The notes below the pieces were generated by a model. That model did no database searches. It saw nothing but the letters and a program-made list of their open reading frames with translations, and had not been told where the DNA came from. This document shows, in pieces, positions 43,387 to 53,046 of a DNA stretch of 64,000 bases; position 1 is the first letter of the stretch, and each line of letters begins with the position of its first letter. The translations under genes were made by a program, and so were the position numbers. Source of the stretch: Flaviramulus_B aquimarinus (GTDB lineage: Bacteria; Bacteroidota; Bacteroidia; Flavobacteriales; Flavobacteriaceae); assembly GCF_039543205.1 (NCBI RefSeq), contig NZ_BAABJH010000006.1, forward strand, positions 124,001 to 188,000. The letters are read 5' to 3'.

Positions 43387-44528
43387 TACTTTACATATTC
43401 AACAATCTCTAAGCCGTAACCAATTAAACCAACACGTTTGGTTTGTTCGGTATTAGAGATCAAGCGCAATTTATGTATGTTTAAATCATGGAGTATTTGG
43501 GCGCCTATACCAAAATCCCTAGTATCCATATTAATTTTTGGTGCTCTAGTTACCTTGTTTGAAGCTTGATGTTCTTTTAAGAACGATAAGCGCTTAAGGA
43601 TGTTCATTGATTGTGACTCTTGATTAATAAAGATAATAGCACCCTTACCGGCATCATTTATAACCTTAAACATATCGTCCAATTGCTTATCAGCATTATT
43701 AGTAAGTGTTCCTAAAATATCATTATTAATTAGGGTTGAATTTATTCTTGTAAGGACATGGTCATTGTCTTTCCATTGTCCTTTTGTTAGAGCTATATGT
43801 ACTTGATTGTTAGTTGTTTGTTTGTAGGCTCTTAATCTAAAACTTCCAAATCGGGTTTCCATCTGAAAATCTTCTTTTTTCTCAATTAAAGAATCATGTT
43901 GCATTCTATATGCTACTAAATCTTCAATAGAAACAATCTTTAAATCTAACTTTTTAGCGACTTCAAATAGCTGAGGTAAACGTGCCATGGTTCCATCTTC
44001 ATTCATGATTTCAACAATCACGCCTGCAGGTTGTAAACCAGCCAATCTGGCAAAGTCTATAGCAGCTTCAGTATGGCCTGTTCTACGTAAAACACCACCT
44101 TCTTTTGCAACCAATGGGAAAATGTGTCCAGGACGCGCTAAATCAAAAGGCTTTGTGGACTTATCAATAAGTGCTTTAACGGTATGTGCTCTATCACTTG
44201 CAGAAATTCCAGTAGTTACCCCATTTCCTCGTAAATCTACAGATACTGTAAAAGCCGTTTCCATAGGATCCGTGTTATTTCGTACCATCATGCTAAGTTC
44301 TAATTCCTTACACCTGGTTTCGGTTAATGGCGCACAAATAAGACCTCTGCCATGTGTAGCCATAAAGTTTATCATTTCTGGTGTAACCTTATCTGCAGCA
44401 GCTAGAAAATCACCTTCGTTTTCGCGGTTTTCATCATCAACAACAATAATAACCTTTCCATTTCTAATATCATCAATAGCTTCGTGTATGGTATTCAGCT
44501 TAAACTTGGTCATGCTTTTCTGTGTCAT
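43383..44528 (-). CDS. ribB: 3,4-dihydroxy-2-butanone-4-phosphate synthase fused to a degenerate GTP cyclohydrolase II domain
   Basis: The N-terminal half is a complete DHBP synthase: VDDENRENEGDFLAAA (metal and substrate acids), THGRGLICAPL and RRTGHTEAAIDFARLAG. It makes the four-carbon precursor of riboflavin. The C-terminal half (about residues 215-380) has the length and flow of GTP cyclohydrolase II (RFGSFRLRAY, RDFGIGAQILHDL). It contains no cysteine, so the C-x10-C-x-C zinc site is absent, and QESQSM replaces the usual RQEGRG-type catalytic segment. The RibA half is therefore probably inactive. ATG 44543 lies at the transcription start predicted from the -7 box, so 44528 or 44513 is the more likely start. 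Confidence 0.9.
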   Translation of the reverse strand: MTQKSMTKFKLNTIHEAIDDIRNGKVIIVVDDENRENEGDFLAAADKVTPEMINFMATHGRGLICAPLTETRCKELELSMMVRNNTDPMETAFTVSVDLRGNGVTTGISASDRAHTVKALIDKSTKPFDLARPGHIFPLVAKEGGVLRRTGHTEAAIDFARLAGLQPAGVIVEIMNEDGTMARLPQLFEVAKKLDLKIVSIEDLVAYRMQHDSLIEKKEDFQMETRFGSFRLRAYKQTTNNQVHIALTKGQWKDNDHVLTRINSTLINNDILGTLTNNADKQLDDMFKVINDAGKGAIIFINQESQSMNILKRLSFLKEHQASNKVTRAPKINMDTRDFGIGAQILHDLNIHKLRLISNTEQTKRVGLIGYGLEIVEYVKY

Positions 44529-44547
44529 GGTTTCTACAATCATATTA

Positions 44548-44555
44548 CAAAGATA
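44548..44555 (-). promoter_or_regulatory. -7 element upstream of ribB
   Basis: TATCTTTG on the minus strand matches TAnnTTTG and lies 4 nt before ATG 44543. It would provide ribB with its own promoter at the very end of the ftsK-lolA-lptF/G run. Confidence 0.5.
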
Positions 44556-44558
44556 TTG

Positions 44559-46514
44559 CTATTTTAAAGATTCTAAACAATTTAGTTTTAAGTCTTCCTT
44601 TATCTTTTCATTTAAGAATATATAAGTAATCATATACAAGGGGAGGCCTAGAAGCAATATAATAAGCTTTGGCTTTTTATGTTCTTTGTTTATATGATTA
44701 TAAAATTGTGATGCATTAATAAATGATTTTATAAAGTAAACAATAAACAACACCAATGAAACAATGCTAAGCTCAATTGAGGCCATAGACAAAGGCAATA
44801 ATTTATTGTTTTTAAATACAAAGAATAATATTAGTAAAACAATACCAATACTATATAACACGATAGCAAATACAGCATGGTCCTTATAATTGTTTTTAAT
44901 AGCTTCTGAGGTTTCAAAATTTTGATCGATAGCTATTCCCACGTCTTGAAATTGCTTTGTTGTTATACCTCTGGATTTTAAAACCTTAATAGCTTCATGT
45001 CTACTGATTTTTTCATGACCTAATGCTTGGTAGTTATTGACAACATCGACTAATTCCTCATTATTATAGTTGTATAAAAATTTATAGTCTACAGTATTTT
45101 TTTCTTTAATATTAAAAGCACGCTTTAAAGGTTCTATAACCCCTCCAAATTCAAACAAACCTCTATCTGCTGTTGCTCTTTTGGTTAAGAATATACCAAG
45201 AGGCAACATAACTAATGTTGAAAACCAACTTGCTAATATGGGATTAAAATCGCCTGTTTTGGCACTGTTAGTTGCAAAAATACCAATAAAATGGTAAGTC
45301 AAAAACAAGAGAATAGCAATGACCATAGGTAAACCTATACCACCTTTGCGTATTAAGGCACCTAATGGCGCGCCAACAAAAAAGAGTATAATACAGGCAA
45401 ACCCTAAGGCATATTTTTGATGCAAAGAAATTATATGTCTGTTAAGCCAAGCTTTGGAGGTTTGGATTGAGGATTTTTTAGTGTGAATAAATTGTTTTGA
45501 ATTCGTAACGGCTCTAAATGCAGCATCTACTAATTCGGTTTTCTTTTTGGTGGTAAATAGATCTAAAATGGCAGCCGAATAGACAGAATCTTTTTTTCTA
45601 CTTTTTTGCTTAATCTTGTTTTTAAGATTAGCACGTTGGTGTAAACTTATAGAAAGCGCCTCGTAATTAGATTTACTTTTTTTAGTAAGTGAATCTATAG
45701 TTTTGTTTAGACCAGAAACATTAAGCATATTGTAATTATCGGTTTTTGTTTGCTCATCAAAATCAACATTGTTAAGTGTCGATAAATCAATATTGATAAT
45801 CTTTTTTTCAAAGCTGCTCTTTACAAAGGGGTTTTTATTTCTGTCTTTTATTCTTTTTCGGGAAACATCGTTGTAGAAATGGCCATCAAATAAAATAAGC
45901 TTTATAACCTCGGATTCTTCACTACTAACTAGTTTGCCCGTTTTGGACTTAATGGTTGTGGCATTTTTTCTTCCATTTTTCCCTTTTATGTGTATGGTAA
46001 CATCTTTAAGGTCTCTTTCTCCAATTTTCTCTTCAACTTTAATGTTATAGGTGCCAATTTCATTAAACTGGCCTTCTGCAATGACCATAGCTGGCTTTAG
46101 CTTAGCAATATTTCGGCGTAAATTATGAGAGTTGAGTTCTGCCCAAGGAATAACATTGTTTGAAAAGAAAAAGGTAATAACCGCTAAAATGACTATAAAT
46201 ACACTAAGCCCAGTCATAGCACGCTGTAACGAAATACCTGTGGATTTCATAGCAGCAAACTCGTAGTTTTCTGCAAAACTTCCAAACACCATAATAGATG
46301 CCAAAAGGATGGTAAGCGGTAATACCAGTGGAATTAGTTTAGGCATAAAATAAACTAAAAACTTGACTATAACCATAATATCCAAATCCTTACCAGCAAG
46401 CTCTTTAATGTATAGCCAAATGGTTTGTAAAATAAAAATCAGCATGAGTATAACAAACACGCTGATAAAAGTTTTAAGATATGTGGTTAGTATGTAACGA
46501 TCTAGTATTTTCAA
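44559..46514 (-). CDS. LptF/LptG family permease (YjgP/YjgQ)
   Basis: The 651-residue protein opens MKILDRYILTTYLKTFISVFV, the standard LptF/G N-terminus. It has helices 1-3, a large periplasmic jellyroll domain (about residues 150-360) and helices 4-6 (HQKYALGFACIILFFVGAPLGALIRKGG). A C-terminal extension with four more hydrophobic segments is typical of Bacteroidota. It is one of the two permeases that drive lipopolysaccharide from the inner membrane to the Lpt bridge. It is 8 nt downstream of lolA on the same strand. Confidence 0.93.
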   Translation of the reverse strand: MKILDRYILTTYLKTFISVFVILMLIFILQTIWLYIKELAGKDLDIMVIVKFLVYFMPKLIPLVLPLTILLASIMVFGSFAENYEFAAMKSTGISLQRAMTGLSVFIVILAVITFFFSNNVIPWAELNSHNLRRNIAKLKPAMVIAEGQFNEIGTYNIKVEEKIGERDLKDVTIHIKGKNGRKNATTIKSKTGKLVSSEESEVIKLILFDGHFYNDVSRKRIKDRNKNPFVKSSFEKKIINIDLSTLNNVDFDEQTKTDNYNMLNVSGLNKTIDSLTKKSKSNYEALSISLHQRANLKNKIKQKSRKKDSVYSAAILDLFTTKKKTELVDAAFRAVTNSKQFIHTKKSSIQTSKAWLNRHIISLHQKYALGFACIILFFVGAPLGALIRKGGIGLPMVIAILLFLTYHFIGIFATNSAKTGDFNPILASWFSTLVMLPLGIFLTKRATADRGLFEFGGVIEPLKRAFNIKEKNTVDYKFLYNYNNEELVDVVNNYQALGHEKISRHEAIKVLKSRGITTKQFQDVGIAIDQNFETSEAIKNNYKDHAVFAIVLYSIGIVLLILFFVFKNNKLLPLSMASIELSIVSLVLFIVYFIKSFINASQFYNHINKEHKKPKLIILLLGLPLYMITYIFLNEKIKEDLKLNCLESLK

Positions 46515-46522
46515 GGGGTTAC

Positions 46523-47158
46523 CTAATCTAGTTTGTTGATGTAATAATCTTTATATTTATTGGCATCAAAGGTAAATAAGGTTTTTGATAATGGCGTGTT
46601 TGTTTTAAAAGAATTAACAACTAGTGTTGTTTTTGTTCCATTTTCACCAACTTGAATTAAATTATAAATATGCTTTGTTTGAGCATCAATACCTAAAAGA
46701 ATAGTCTTGATTTCTGAATTGGAATCAATAGGTGTTAATTTGATGTATTGAATTTTTCTTCCATTTATATTTTGTACCATATCCATAATATACATGTATC
46801 CATCTTCATAAAATGATAACATTTTACTTGGTGTAATAGCATCATTGTCATCACTGTTTTCTGATGAAATAGTAACTTCTTCATCTTCAGGACTAATACT
46901 GTATAATGTTTTTCCATCAAAAAGTTGGGTAACTCCAAGAATGTTTAATCTATATTTGTCGTTTTGCATAACAACATCTCCTTTGGTTTCTTGTTTTATA
47001 TTTTCAGAGGTATTTTCTAAAATGTACTTAAAGTCTAAAGAAATATTCTCATAACTTTTTATTTTTTCTGAAACTTCATTTAATAGAACTTTAGCCCTAT
47101 TTTGAGCAAAAGTATTTACTGAAAGCAATATTAATACTATAGTAATAAGTTTTTTCAT
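46523..47158 (-). CDS. lolA: LolA-like outer-membrane lipoprotein carrier
   Basis: The 211-residue protein has a signal peptide (MKKLITIVLILLSVNTFAQ). The LolA half-barrel pattern follows: VSEKIKSYENISLDFKYIL, KGDVVMQNDKYRLNILG, QLFDGKTLYSISPEDEEV and a C-terminal TPLSKTLFTFDANKY. It ferries lipoproteins across the periplasm. The position between ftsK (9 nt) and lptF/G (8 nt) suggests joint expression of envelope-assembly genes. Confidence 0.9.
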   Translation of the reverse strand: MKKLITIVLILLSVNTFAQNRAKVLLNEVSEKIKSYENISLDFKYILENTSENIKQETKGDVVMQNDKYRLNILGVTQLFDGKTLYSISPEDEEVTISSENSDDNDAITPSKMLSFYEDGYMYIMDMVQNINGRKIQYIKLTPIDSNSEIKTILLGIDAQTKHIYNLIQVGENGTKTTLVVNSFKTNTPLSKTLFTFDANKYKDYYINKLD

Positions 47159-47167
47159 TTTTCTAAA

Positions 47168-49549
47168 TTATATCTCGTCTTCTAAAAATTTATCTAAGGC
47201 CATTAAATCTGGAATTAAAACCTGCCTTGCTTTACTACCTTCAAAAGGGCCAACAATTCCAGCTGCTTCTAATTGATCAATTATTCTACCAGCTCTATTG
47301 TAGCCTAGTTTAAGTTTTCGTTGTAATAAAGAAGCTGAACCTTGTTGGGCTGTAACAATAACAATGGCTGCATCTTTAAAAAGTTTATCTCTATCTGATA
47401 TGTCTATATCAAGACTTGTGCCACTTTCTTCTCCAACATATTCTGGAAGCATATAGGCTTCTGGATATGCTTTTTGAGAGCCAATGTAGTCTGTTATTTT
47501 TTCAACTTCTGGAGTGTCAACAAAAGCACATTGCACACGAATAAGATCGTTGCCTTGTGTGTAAAGCATATCACCGCGACCAATAAGTTGGTCGGCTCCC
47601 GAACCATCTAAAATAGTTCGCGAATCAATTTTTGAGGTTACCCTAAAGGCTATACGAGCAGGGAAATTGGCTTTTATAATACCGGTAATAACATTAACAG
47701 AAGGTCTTTGTGTGGCAATAATTAAATGAATACCAATAGCACGTGCTAATTGAGCTAGACGCGCTATTGGTGTTTCTACTTCTTTACCAGCAGTCATAAT
47801 TAAATCGGCAAACTCATCAACAACCAAAACAATGTAAGGTAAAAAATGATGTCCATCATTGGGGTTTAATTTTCGAGACTTAAACTTCTTGTTGTATTCA
47901 GCTATATTTCTGCAAAATGCATTTTTGAGCATTTCATAACGGTTATCCATTTCAATGCAAAGAGAATTCAATGTATTAATAACCTTAGTATTGTCCGTTA
48001 TAATGGCATCTTCACTATCGGGTAATTTTGCTAAATAATGACGCTCTATTTTATTGAAAAGCGTCAGTTCAACCTTTTTAGGATCTACTAAAATAAATTT
48101 AACTTCAGCTGGATGTTTTTTATAAAGTAATGAGGTTAAAACGGCATTTAACCCAACAGATTTACCTTGACCGGTTGCACCAGCCATAAGCAAGTGAGGC
48201 ATTTTTGCTAAATCTACTACAAAAGTTTCGTTACTAATTGTTTTTCCTAAAGCAATGGGTAGCTGCATCTCTGAGCTTTGAAATTTCTTTGATGCGATTA
48301 CAGAGCGCATCGATACAATCGTAGAATTTTTATTTGGCACCTCTATACCAATGGTGCCTTTTCCGGGAATTGGTGCTATTATACGAATACCAAGTGCAGA
48401 AAGTGATAAAGCTATATCGTCTTCTAAATTTTTGATTTTTGAAATACGAATACCAGCTTCGGGTACAATTTCATAAAGGGTTACTGTAGGACCTATGGTT
48501 GCTTTAATACTTGCTATTCCAATTTTATAATTACTTAAAGTATCAACAATCCTGTTTTTGTTTTCTTCAAGTTCTTCTTGGTTTATGGTAATTCCTTCTG
48601 TGTCGTACTTTTTAAGAAGCTCTAATGGTGGGTATTCATATTTTGCTAATTCTAGCGTAGGGTCAAATTGACCAAAATCTTCAACTAGTTTGTTGGCAAG
48701 ATTATCCGTTTCTGAAACCTCTTCCTTTATAGCTTCAACTTTAATCTCTAATTCCGGTTCTTCTAAGTCATCTGGTTCACTAACCTTTACTTCTAATGGT
48801 GCCGGTTCTGATTTAGGCTTAATGTCTTTTTTTGTTTGGACTTCTTTGTTTTCTAGAGGAATTTCAAAAGCCGTTTTAAAAGCTTCAGCTTCTTCAGATA
48901 AATTGTTGTCTATGGGAACTATAACATTATCTTTTAATTCTGAAAATTCCTTTTTTATATCTTTTTTAGCAGATTTAAAAACGCGGGTAAAGCTTTCAAA
49001 AGTTACTTTAAAACGAATGGCTAGATAGGTTATTAATCCAAATAGTAATAGGAGTGAAGTGCCAATTTTTCCAATATAATCTTGCAAGAAACCATTAATT
49101 TCAAAACCAATGGTGCCACCAAGGATATCGCTTTTGTTTCCAAAGAAGCCTAACAGAATAGATAACCATATGACAATTAAAATGCCCCAAAACCAATGTT
49201 TTCTAAGTTTCTCTTTATTGATATTCATTAAAACATAAACTCCAGACAAGAAAACTAATCCAGAAAATATAAAGGACGCTATACCAAATCCACGTTGAAT
49301 AAAAAAATCGCTTAACCATGCACCAGATTTACTTAACCAGTTTTTGGTTTTTATATCACGAGATGTAAAATCAGACAAGGTACTTTGATCGGCTTCACCG
49401 GTAAATAAAAATGAAATAAATGAGATAAATAGGAGTAATCCAATAATAACCAGAAAGCTACCTAAAACCAGTTTTTGCTGGCTTGATAACTTAAAACTAG
49501 GTGATTTAGTCTTTTTTTTAGGTGCTTTTTTAGTTTTGCTTTTCGCCAT
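47168..49549 (-). CDS. ftsK: DNA translocase FtsK
   Basis: The 793-residue protein has four N-terminal membrane helices (residues 25-185), a short acidic linker and the motor domain. Walker A is GATGQGKSVGLN, Walker B is IVLVVDEFADLIM, and ATQRPSVNVITGIIKAN follows. A C-terminal winged-helix gamma domain (AAIVIVTAQQGSASLLQRKL...RQVLI) would read KOPS-like sequences. It pumps chromosome-dimer DNA through the division septum. It heads the lolA / lptF-G / ribB run and has a candidate -7 element at 49619. Confidence 0.96.
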   Translation of the reverse strand: MAKSKTKKAPKKKTKSPSFKLSSQQKLVLGSFLVIIGLLLFISFISFLFTGEADQSTLSDFTSRDIKTKNWLSKSGAWLSDFFIQRGFGIASFIFSGLVFLSGVYVLMNINKEKLRKHWFWGILIVIWLSILLGFFGNKSDILGGTIGFEINGFLQDYIGKIGTSLLLLFGLITYLAIRFKVTFESFTRVFKSAKKDIKKEFSELKDNVIVPIDNNLSEEAEAFKTAFEIPLENKEVQTKKDIKPKSEPAPLEVKVSEPDDLEEPELEIKVEAIKEEVSETDNLANKLVEDFGQFDPTLELAKYEYPPLELLKKYDTEGITINQEELEENKNRIVDTLSNYKIGIASIKATIGPTVTLYEIVPEAGIRISKIKNLEDDIALSLSALGIRIIAPIPGKGTIGIEVPNKNSTIVSMRSVIASKKFQSSEMQLPIALGKTISNETFVVDLAKMPHLLMAGATGQGKSVGLNAVLTSLLYKKHPAEVKFILVDPKKVELTLFNKIERHYLAKLPDSEDAIITDNTKVINTLNSLCIEMDNRYEMLKNAFCRNIAEYNKKFKSRKLNPNDGHHFLPYIVLVVDEFADLIMTAGKEVETPIARLAQLARAIGIHLIIATQRPSVNVITGIIKANFPARIAFRVTSKIDSRTILDGSGADQLIGRGDMLYTQGNDLIRVQCAFVDTPEVEKITDYIGSQKAYPEAYMLPEYVGEESGTSLDIDISDRDKLFKDAAIVIVTAQQGSASLLQRKLKLGYNRAGRIIDQLEAAGIVGPFEGSKARQVLIPDLMALDKFLEDEI

Positions 49550-49618
49550 TAATGCATTACAGTTTCAAAATGAGACCCTGAATCAAGTCCAGAGCTAAAT
49601 CGTTAAAAACAGATTCAA

Positions 49619-49626
49619 CAAAAATA
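49619..49626 (-). promoter_or_regulatory. -7 element of an ftsK promoter
   Basis: TATTTTTG on the minus strand fits TAnnTTTG, 70 nt upstream of the ftsK ATG. A clear TTTG at the -33 distance is not seen. Confidence 0.5.
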
Positions 49627-49676
49627 CAAATTACTAACGTTTATCCTAGGGGTATTAGTACTTATACTATCTATAA

Positions 49677-50045
49677 TTAAAAAATCTTTGGTATATATAT
49701 GATTAACCCAATAATGCTCGCAAAAAAAGCCGCAGTAAAAACAGCTCCTGCCGCAATATCTTTTATTAATCCAATTTTATTGTGGTGTTCTGGATGAATA
49801 AAATCGGCAATGGCCTCAATAGCAGTATTAAGTCCTTCTAAACTCATGACCAATCCAATAGCTAAAAGTTGGATAATCCATTCGGTAGAAGAGATGTTAA
49901 AAAAGAATCCTGCTGCTGTAACTAGAAGTGCAAGTACAAACTGAATTTTTATACTAGCTTCAGTTTTTAAAAGTAAAATCGCGCCTTTAAAAGCGTAGCC
50001 GACACTTTTTAATCGGTTAACAAAGAAGGATTCTTTTTTAGACAT
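49677..50045 (-). CDS. Diacylglycerol kinase / undecaprenol kinase family (DgkA)
   Basis: The 122-residue protein has three membrane helices and the DgkA signature EGLNTAIEAIADFIHPEHHNKIGLIKDIAAGAV with its Asp/Glu metal ligands. In non-enteric bacteria such proteins often phosphorylate undecaprenol, recycling the lipid carrier of cell-wall synthesis. It is 7 nt downstream of tpx. Confidence 0.92.
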   Translation of the reverse strand: MSKKESFFVNRLKSVGYAFKGAILLLKTEASIKIQFVLALLVTAAGFFFNISSTEWIIQLLAIGLVMSLEGLNTAIEAIADFIHPEHHNKIGLIKDIAAGAVFTAAFFASIIGLIIYIPKIF

Positions 50046-50052
50046 TATAGTA

Positions 50053-50556
50053 TTATGAATACAAGACTTCTAAAGCAGCCTTGTAATTAGGTTCTTGTCC
50101 TATTTCCGGAACTTGTTCTGTATAAATAACAGCACCATTTTCGTCAACTACAATTACAGATCTTGAAAGTAAAGCATCAAATATACCATTAGTCATAATT
50201 AATCCATAATCTTTTCCAAATTGTCCAGTTTTATAATCGGAAAGCATGATTACGTTTTCAAGTCCTTCTGCAGCACAAAACTGGTCTTGAGCAAAGGGTA
50301 AATCTCTAGAAATACAAAGTACTTTAGTGTGTTCTAGTTCGCTGGCTTCTGTATTAAACTGTCTAACAGATGCCGAACATACACCCGTATTCACACTAGG
50401 AAATATGTTTAATATGAGTCTATTGCCCTTAAAATCGGATAACGTTTTTGAAGATAAATCTATTGCTACTAATTCAAAATCTTTTATCTGAGATCCTATT
50501 GCTGGTAATTCTCCTGATGTTTGTACAGGGTTTCCACCCAAAGTGATATTTGCCAT
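50053..50556 (-). CDS. tpx: Thiol peroxidase (atypical 2-Cys peroxiredoxin)
   Basis: From ATG 50556 the protein is 167 residues with peroxidatic Cys60 in FPSVNTGVC and resolving Cys94 in AQDQFCAAEG, as in Tpx. It reduces hydrogen peroxide and lipid peroxides with thioredoxin. An ATG 36 nt upstream adds twelve residues that do not resemble the family. It is divergent from katG (220 nt between), and a 12-bp palindrome TACTTATAAGTA lies at 50595-50606 in the gap. Confidence 0.94.
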   Translation of the reverse strand: MANITLGGNPVQTSGELPAIGSQIKDFELVAIDLSSKTLSDFKGNRLILNIFPSVNTGVCSASVRQFNTEASELEHTKVLCISRDLPFAQDQFCAAEGLENVIMLSDYKTGQFGKDYGLIMTNGIFDALLSRSVIVVDENGAVIYTEQVPEIGQEPNYKAALEVLYS

Positions 50557-50594
50557 TTTTATATGTTTAAATTGAAAGCTAAAAATAGACATTA

Positions 50595-50606
50595 TACTTA
50601 TAAGTA
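50595..50606. promoter_or_regulatory. 12-bp palindrome in the tpx-katG intergenic region
   Basis: TACTTATAAGTA is a perfect palindrome 39 nt upstream of the tpx ATG. It could be a regulator site for the divergent peroxide-defence genes, or chance in AT-rich DNA. Confidence 0.3.
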
Positions 50607-50718
50607 AACGAATGAAGTGCTTATTAATTTTCGATAAATGAATAGTTAATTTCTATATGTTGAAATTTTACTATAGCCAAAAATTATTGCCAAATAAGAA
50701 TAATCAATTTTTCGGATG

Positions 50719-50748
50719 TTGAAAGAAAGCGATAATTGATTAGCTTTA
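50719..50748 (+). promoter_or_regulatory. katG promoter
   Basis: TTG (50719-50721), 19 nt, TAGCTTTA (50741-50748) agrees with the Bacteroidota consensus at all but the last base of the -7 box. The katG ATG is 28 nt downstream. Confidence 0.65.
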
Positions 50749-50776
50749 TAGAAAATTAAATATAAAAACTAAAACC

Positions 50777-52978
50777 ATGGATAATAACAGTCATAATGGC
50801 GATGCTAGTAAATGCCCATTTTTAAGTGGAGACCAAAAGAAAGCCGCAGGTCGCGGGACAAGTAATAGAGATTGGTGGCCTAATGAATTAAAACTAAATA
50901 TCTTACGCCAAAATGCTATTAAATCCAACCCTATGGGTAATCATTTTGATTATGCAAAGGCTTTTAATAGTGTTGATTTTAAAGCGCTAAAGCAAGATGT
51001 TATCAACCTAATGACTGACTCTCAAGATTGGTGGCCAGCAGATTATGGGCACTATGGTGGATTCATGATTCGTATGGCGTGGCATAGTGCGGGAACCTAC
51101 CGTGTTGGCGATGGTCGTGGTGGTGCGGGAACCGGTACACATCGTTTTGCACCTTTGAACAGTTGGCCTGATAATGGAAATTTGGATAAGGCAAGATTAT
51201 TATTATGGCCAGTTAAGAAGAAATATGGAAATAAAATTTCTTGGGCGGATTTAATGATTCTAGCAGGAAACTGCGCATTAGAATCTATGGGATTTAAAAC
51301 ATTTGGTTTTGCTGGTGGGCGTGAAGATGTTTGGGAACCAGAACAAGATATTTATTGGGGTAGTGAAACAGGTTGGTTAGATAACGACGAGCGTTACGAT
51401 ACAAGTGACGGCGATTTGGAAGGCCATCTTGGTGCTGTACATATGGGATTAATTTATGTAAATCCAGAAGGACCAAATGGAGAACCTGATCCTTTAAAAT
51501 CTGCACATGATATTAGAATTACCTTTGGTCGTATGGCTATGAACGATGAAGAAACTGTAGCTTTAGTTGCTGGAGGTCATACGTTCGGAAAAGCCCATGG
51601 AGCAGCAGATCCAGATAAATATGTTGGTGCTGAACCTCATGGCGCATCCATAGAAGAAATGAGTACAGGTTGGAAAAATACATATGGCACTGGTGTTTTA
51701 GATGATGCCATTACTAGTGGCTTAGAAGGTGCATGGACGCCTAATCCAACACGTTGGGATGATGAATATTTTGATGTGCTTTTAAACTACGATTGGGAGT
51801 TAACTAAAAGTCCAGCTGGAGCACATCAATGGACACCGACTGCAGCATCCAATGCACGTATGGCTCCAAAAGCGGGTGATGCCAACGGCAAGCAAGCCTT
51901 AATGATGTCTACAGCAGATATGGCTTTAAAGAAAGATCCTGGGTTTTTAGAAATATCGAAACGTTTTCATAACGACCATAAAGCTTTTGAAGATGCTTTT
52001 GCAAGAGCTTGGTACAAACTAACACACCGCGATATGGGGCCAATAGATCGTTATTTAGGACCTGAAGTTCCAAAAGAAGAGTTGCTTTGGCAAGATCCTA
52101 TTCCAAAAGTAGATTATACATTGAGTGATGCAGATATTTCATCATTAAAAAAGATAATTTTAGCTTCTGGTTTAAGCGTTTCTCAGTTAGTAAGTACTGC
52201 TTGGGCATCAGCTTCTACGTTTAGAGGTTCAGATATGCGAGGAGGTGCTAATGGTGGCCGTTTACGTTTAGAGCCACAACGCAGTTGGGAAGTGAATAAT
52301 CCTGAAGTATTAAATAAAGTCTTACATGCTTTAGAAGGTGTTCAAAATGAATTTAGTGGCACTGTTTCTATGGCAGATTTAATTGTGCTTGGCGGTGTTG
52401 CTGGTGTTGAAGAAGCTGCTAAAAATGCTGGTCATACTATTTCAGTACCTTTTACGCAAGGTAGAGGAGATGCTATACAAGAACAAACTGATTTGGAATC
52501 TTTTGGTTATTTAGAGCCCTTAGCAGATGGCTTTAGAAATTACATGAATTCAAAACTAAAGGTAGCTGCTGAAGACCTATTAGTAGATCGTGCTAATTTA
52601 TTAACGCTTTCTATTCCTGAAATGACTGTGCTTGTTGGCGGGTTACGGGTTTTAGGTGCAAATTATGATGGTTCTGATTATGGTGTGTTTACAGATAATG
52701 TTGGAAGTTTAACCAATGATTTCTTTACCAATATTCTTGATTTCACTTATACTTGGAGTGCAACATCTAATGATGATACTATTTTTGAAGGACGTGACCG
52801 TAGAACTGGTGCAGTTAAATTTACAGGAACTCGAGCTGATTTAATTTTTGGTTCCAATACCGAACTAAGAGCCGTTGCTGAAGTTTATGGTGCTAACGAC
52901 GGACAAGATAAATTTGTAAAAGATTTTGTTGCAGCTTGGACTAAAGTGATGGACTTAGACCGTTTTGATTTAAAATAA
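50777..52978 (+). CDS. katG: Catalase-peroxidase
   Basis: The 733-residue protein has both peroxidase-like halves. Active-site residues are Arg99, Trp102 and His103 in RMAWHSAGTY and the proximal heme ligand His268 in GGHTFGKAHG. The Met-Tyr-Trp adduct residues Met253 (GRMAMNDEE), Tyr227 (GLIYVNPEGP) and Trp102 are all present, so catalase activity is expected. There is no signal peptide, so it acts in the cytoplasm. It is followed by a strong hairpin terminator and then an ankyrin gene. Confidence 0.97.
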   Translation: MDNNSHNGDASKCPFLSGDQKKAAGRGTSNRDWWPNELKLNILRQNAIKSNPMGNHFDYAKAFNSVDFKALKQDVINLMTDSQDWWPADYGHYGGFMIRMAWHSAGTYRVGDGRGGAGTGTHRFAPLNSWPDNGNLDKARLLLWPVKKKYGNKISWADLMILAGNCALESMGFKTFGFAGGREDVWEPEQDIYWGSETGWLDNDERYDTSDGDLEGHLGAVHMGLIYVNPEGPNGEPDPLKSAHDIRITFGRMAMNDEETVALVAGGHTFGKAHGAADPDKYVGAEPHGASIEEMSTGWKNTYGTGVLDDAITSGLEGAWTPNPTRWDDEYFDVLLNYDWELTKSPAGAHQWTPTAASNARMAPKAGDANGKQALMMSTADMALKKDPGFLEISKRFHNDHKAFEDAFARAWYKLTHRDMGPIDRYLGPEVPKEELLWQDPIPKVDYTLSDADISSLKKIILASGLSVSQLVSTAWASASTFRGSDMRGGANGGRLRLEPQRSWEVNNPEVLNKVLHALEGVQNEFSGTVSMADLIVLGGVAGVEEAAKNAGHTISVPFTQGRGDAIQEQTDLESFGYLEPLADGFRNYMNSKLKVAAEDLLVDRANLLTLSIPEMTVLVGGLRVLGANYDGSDYGVFTDNVGSLTNDFFTNILDFTYTWSATSNDDTIFEGRDRRTGAVKFTGTRADLIFGSNTELRAVAEVYGANDGQDKFVKDFVAAWTKVMDLDRFDLK

Positions 52979-52995
52979 GGTAATAATTTATTTAG

Positions 52996-53030
52996 AAAAG
53001 GGACGAGCTTATATGCTTGTCCCTTTTTTA
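52996..53030 (+). terminator. Terminator between katG and the ankyrin gene
   Basis: AAAAGGGAC-G-AGC and GCT-T-GTCCCTTTT form a long stem around a TTATAT-type loop and end in a T-run. It lies only 17 nt before the ankyrin ATG at 53047, so that gene depends on read-through, processing or an unseen promoter. Confidence 0.85.
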
Positions 53031-53046
53031 TATTATAAATAATAAT

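Noticed and set aside
43987..44625. 212-codon plus-strand ORF opposite ribB.
   Set aside because: It is antisense to the conserved RibB motifs and its Ser/Pro-rich product looks like a reverse-frame artefact.
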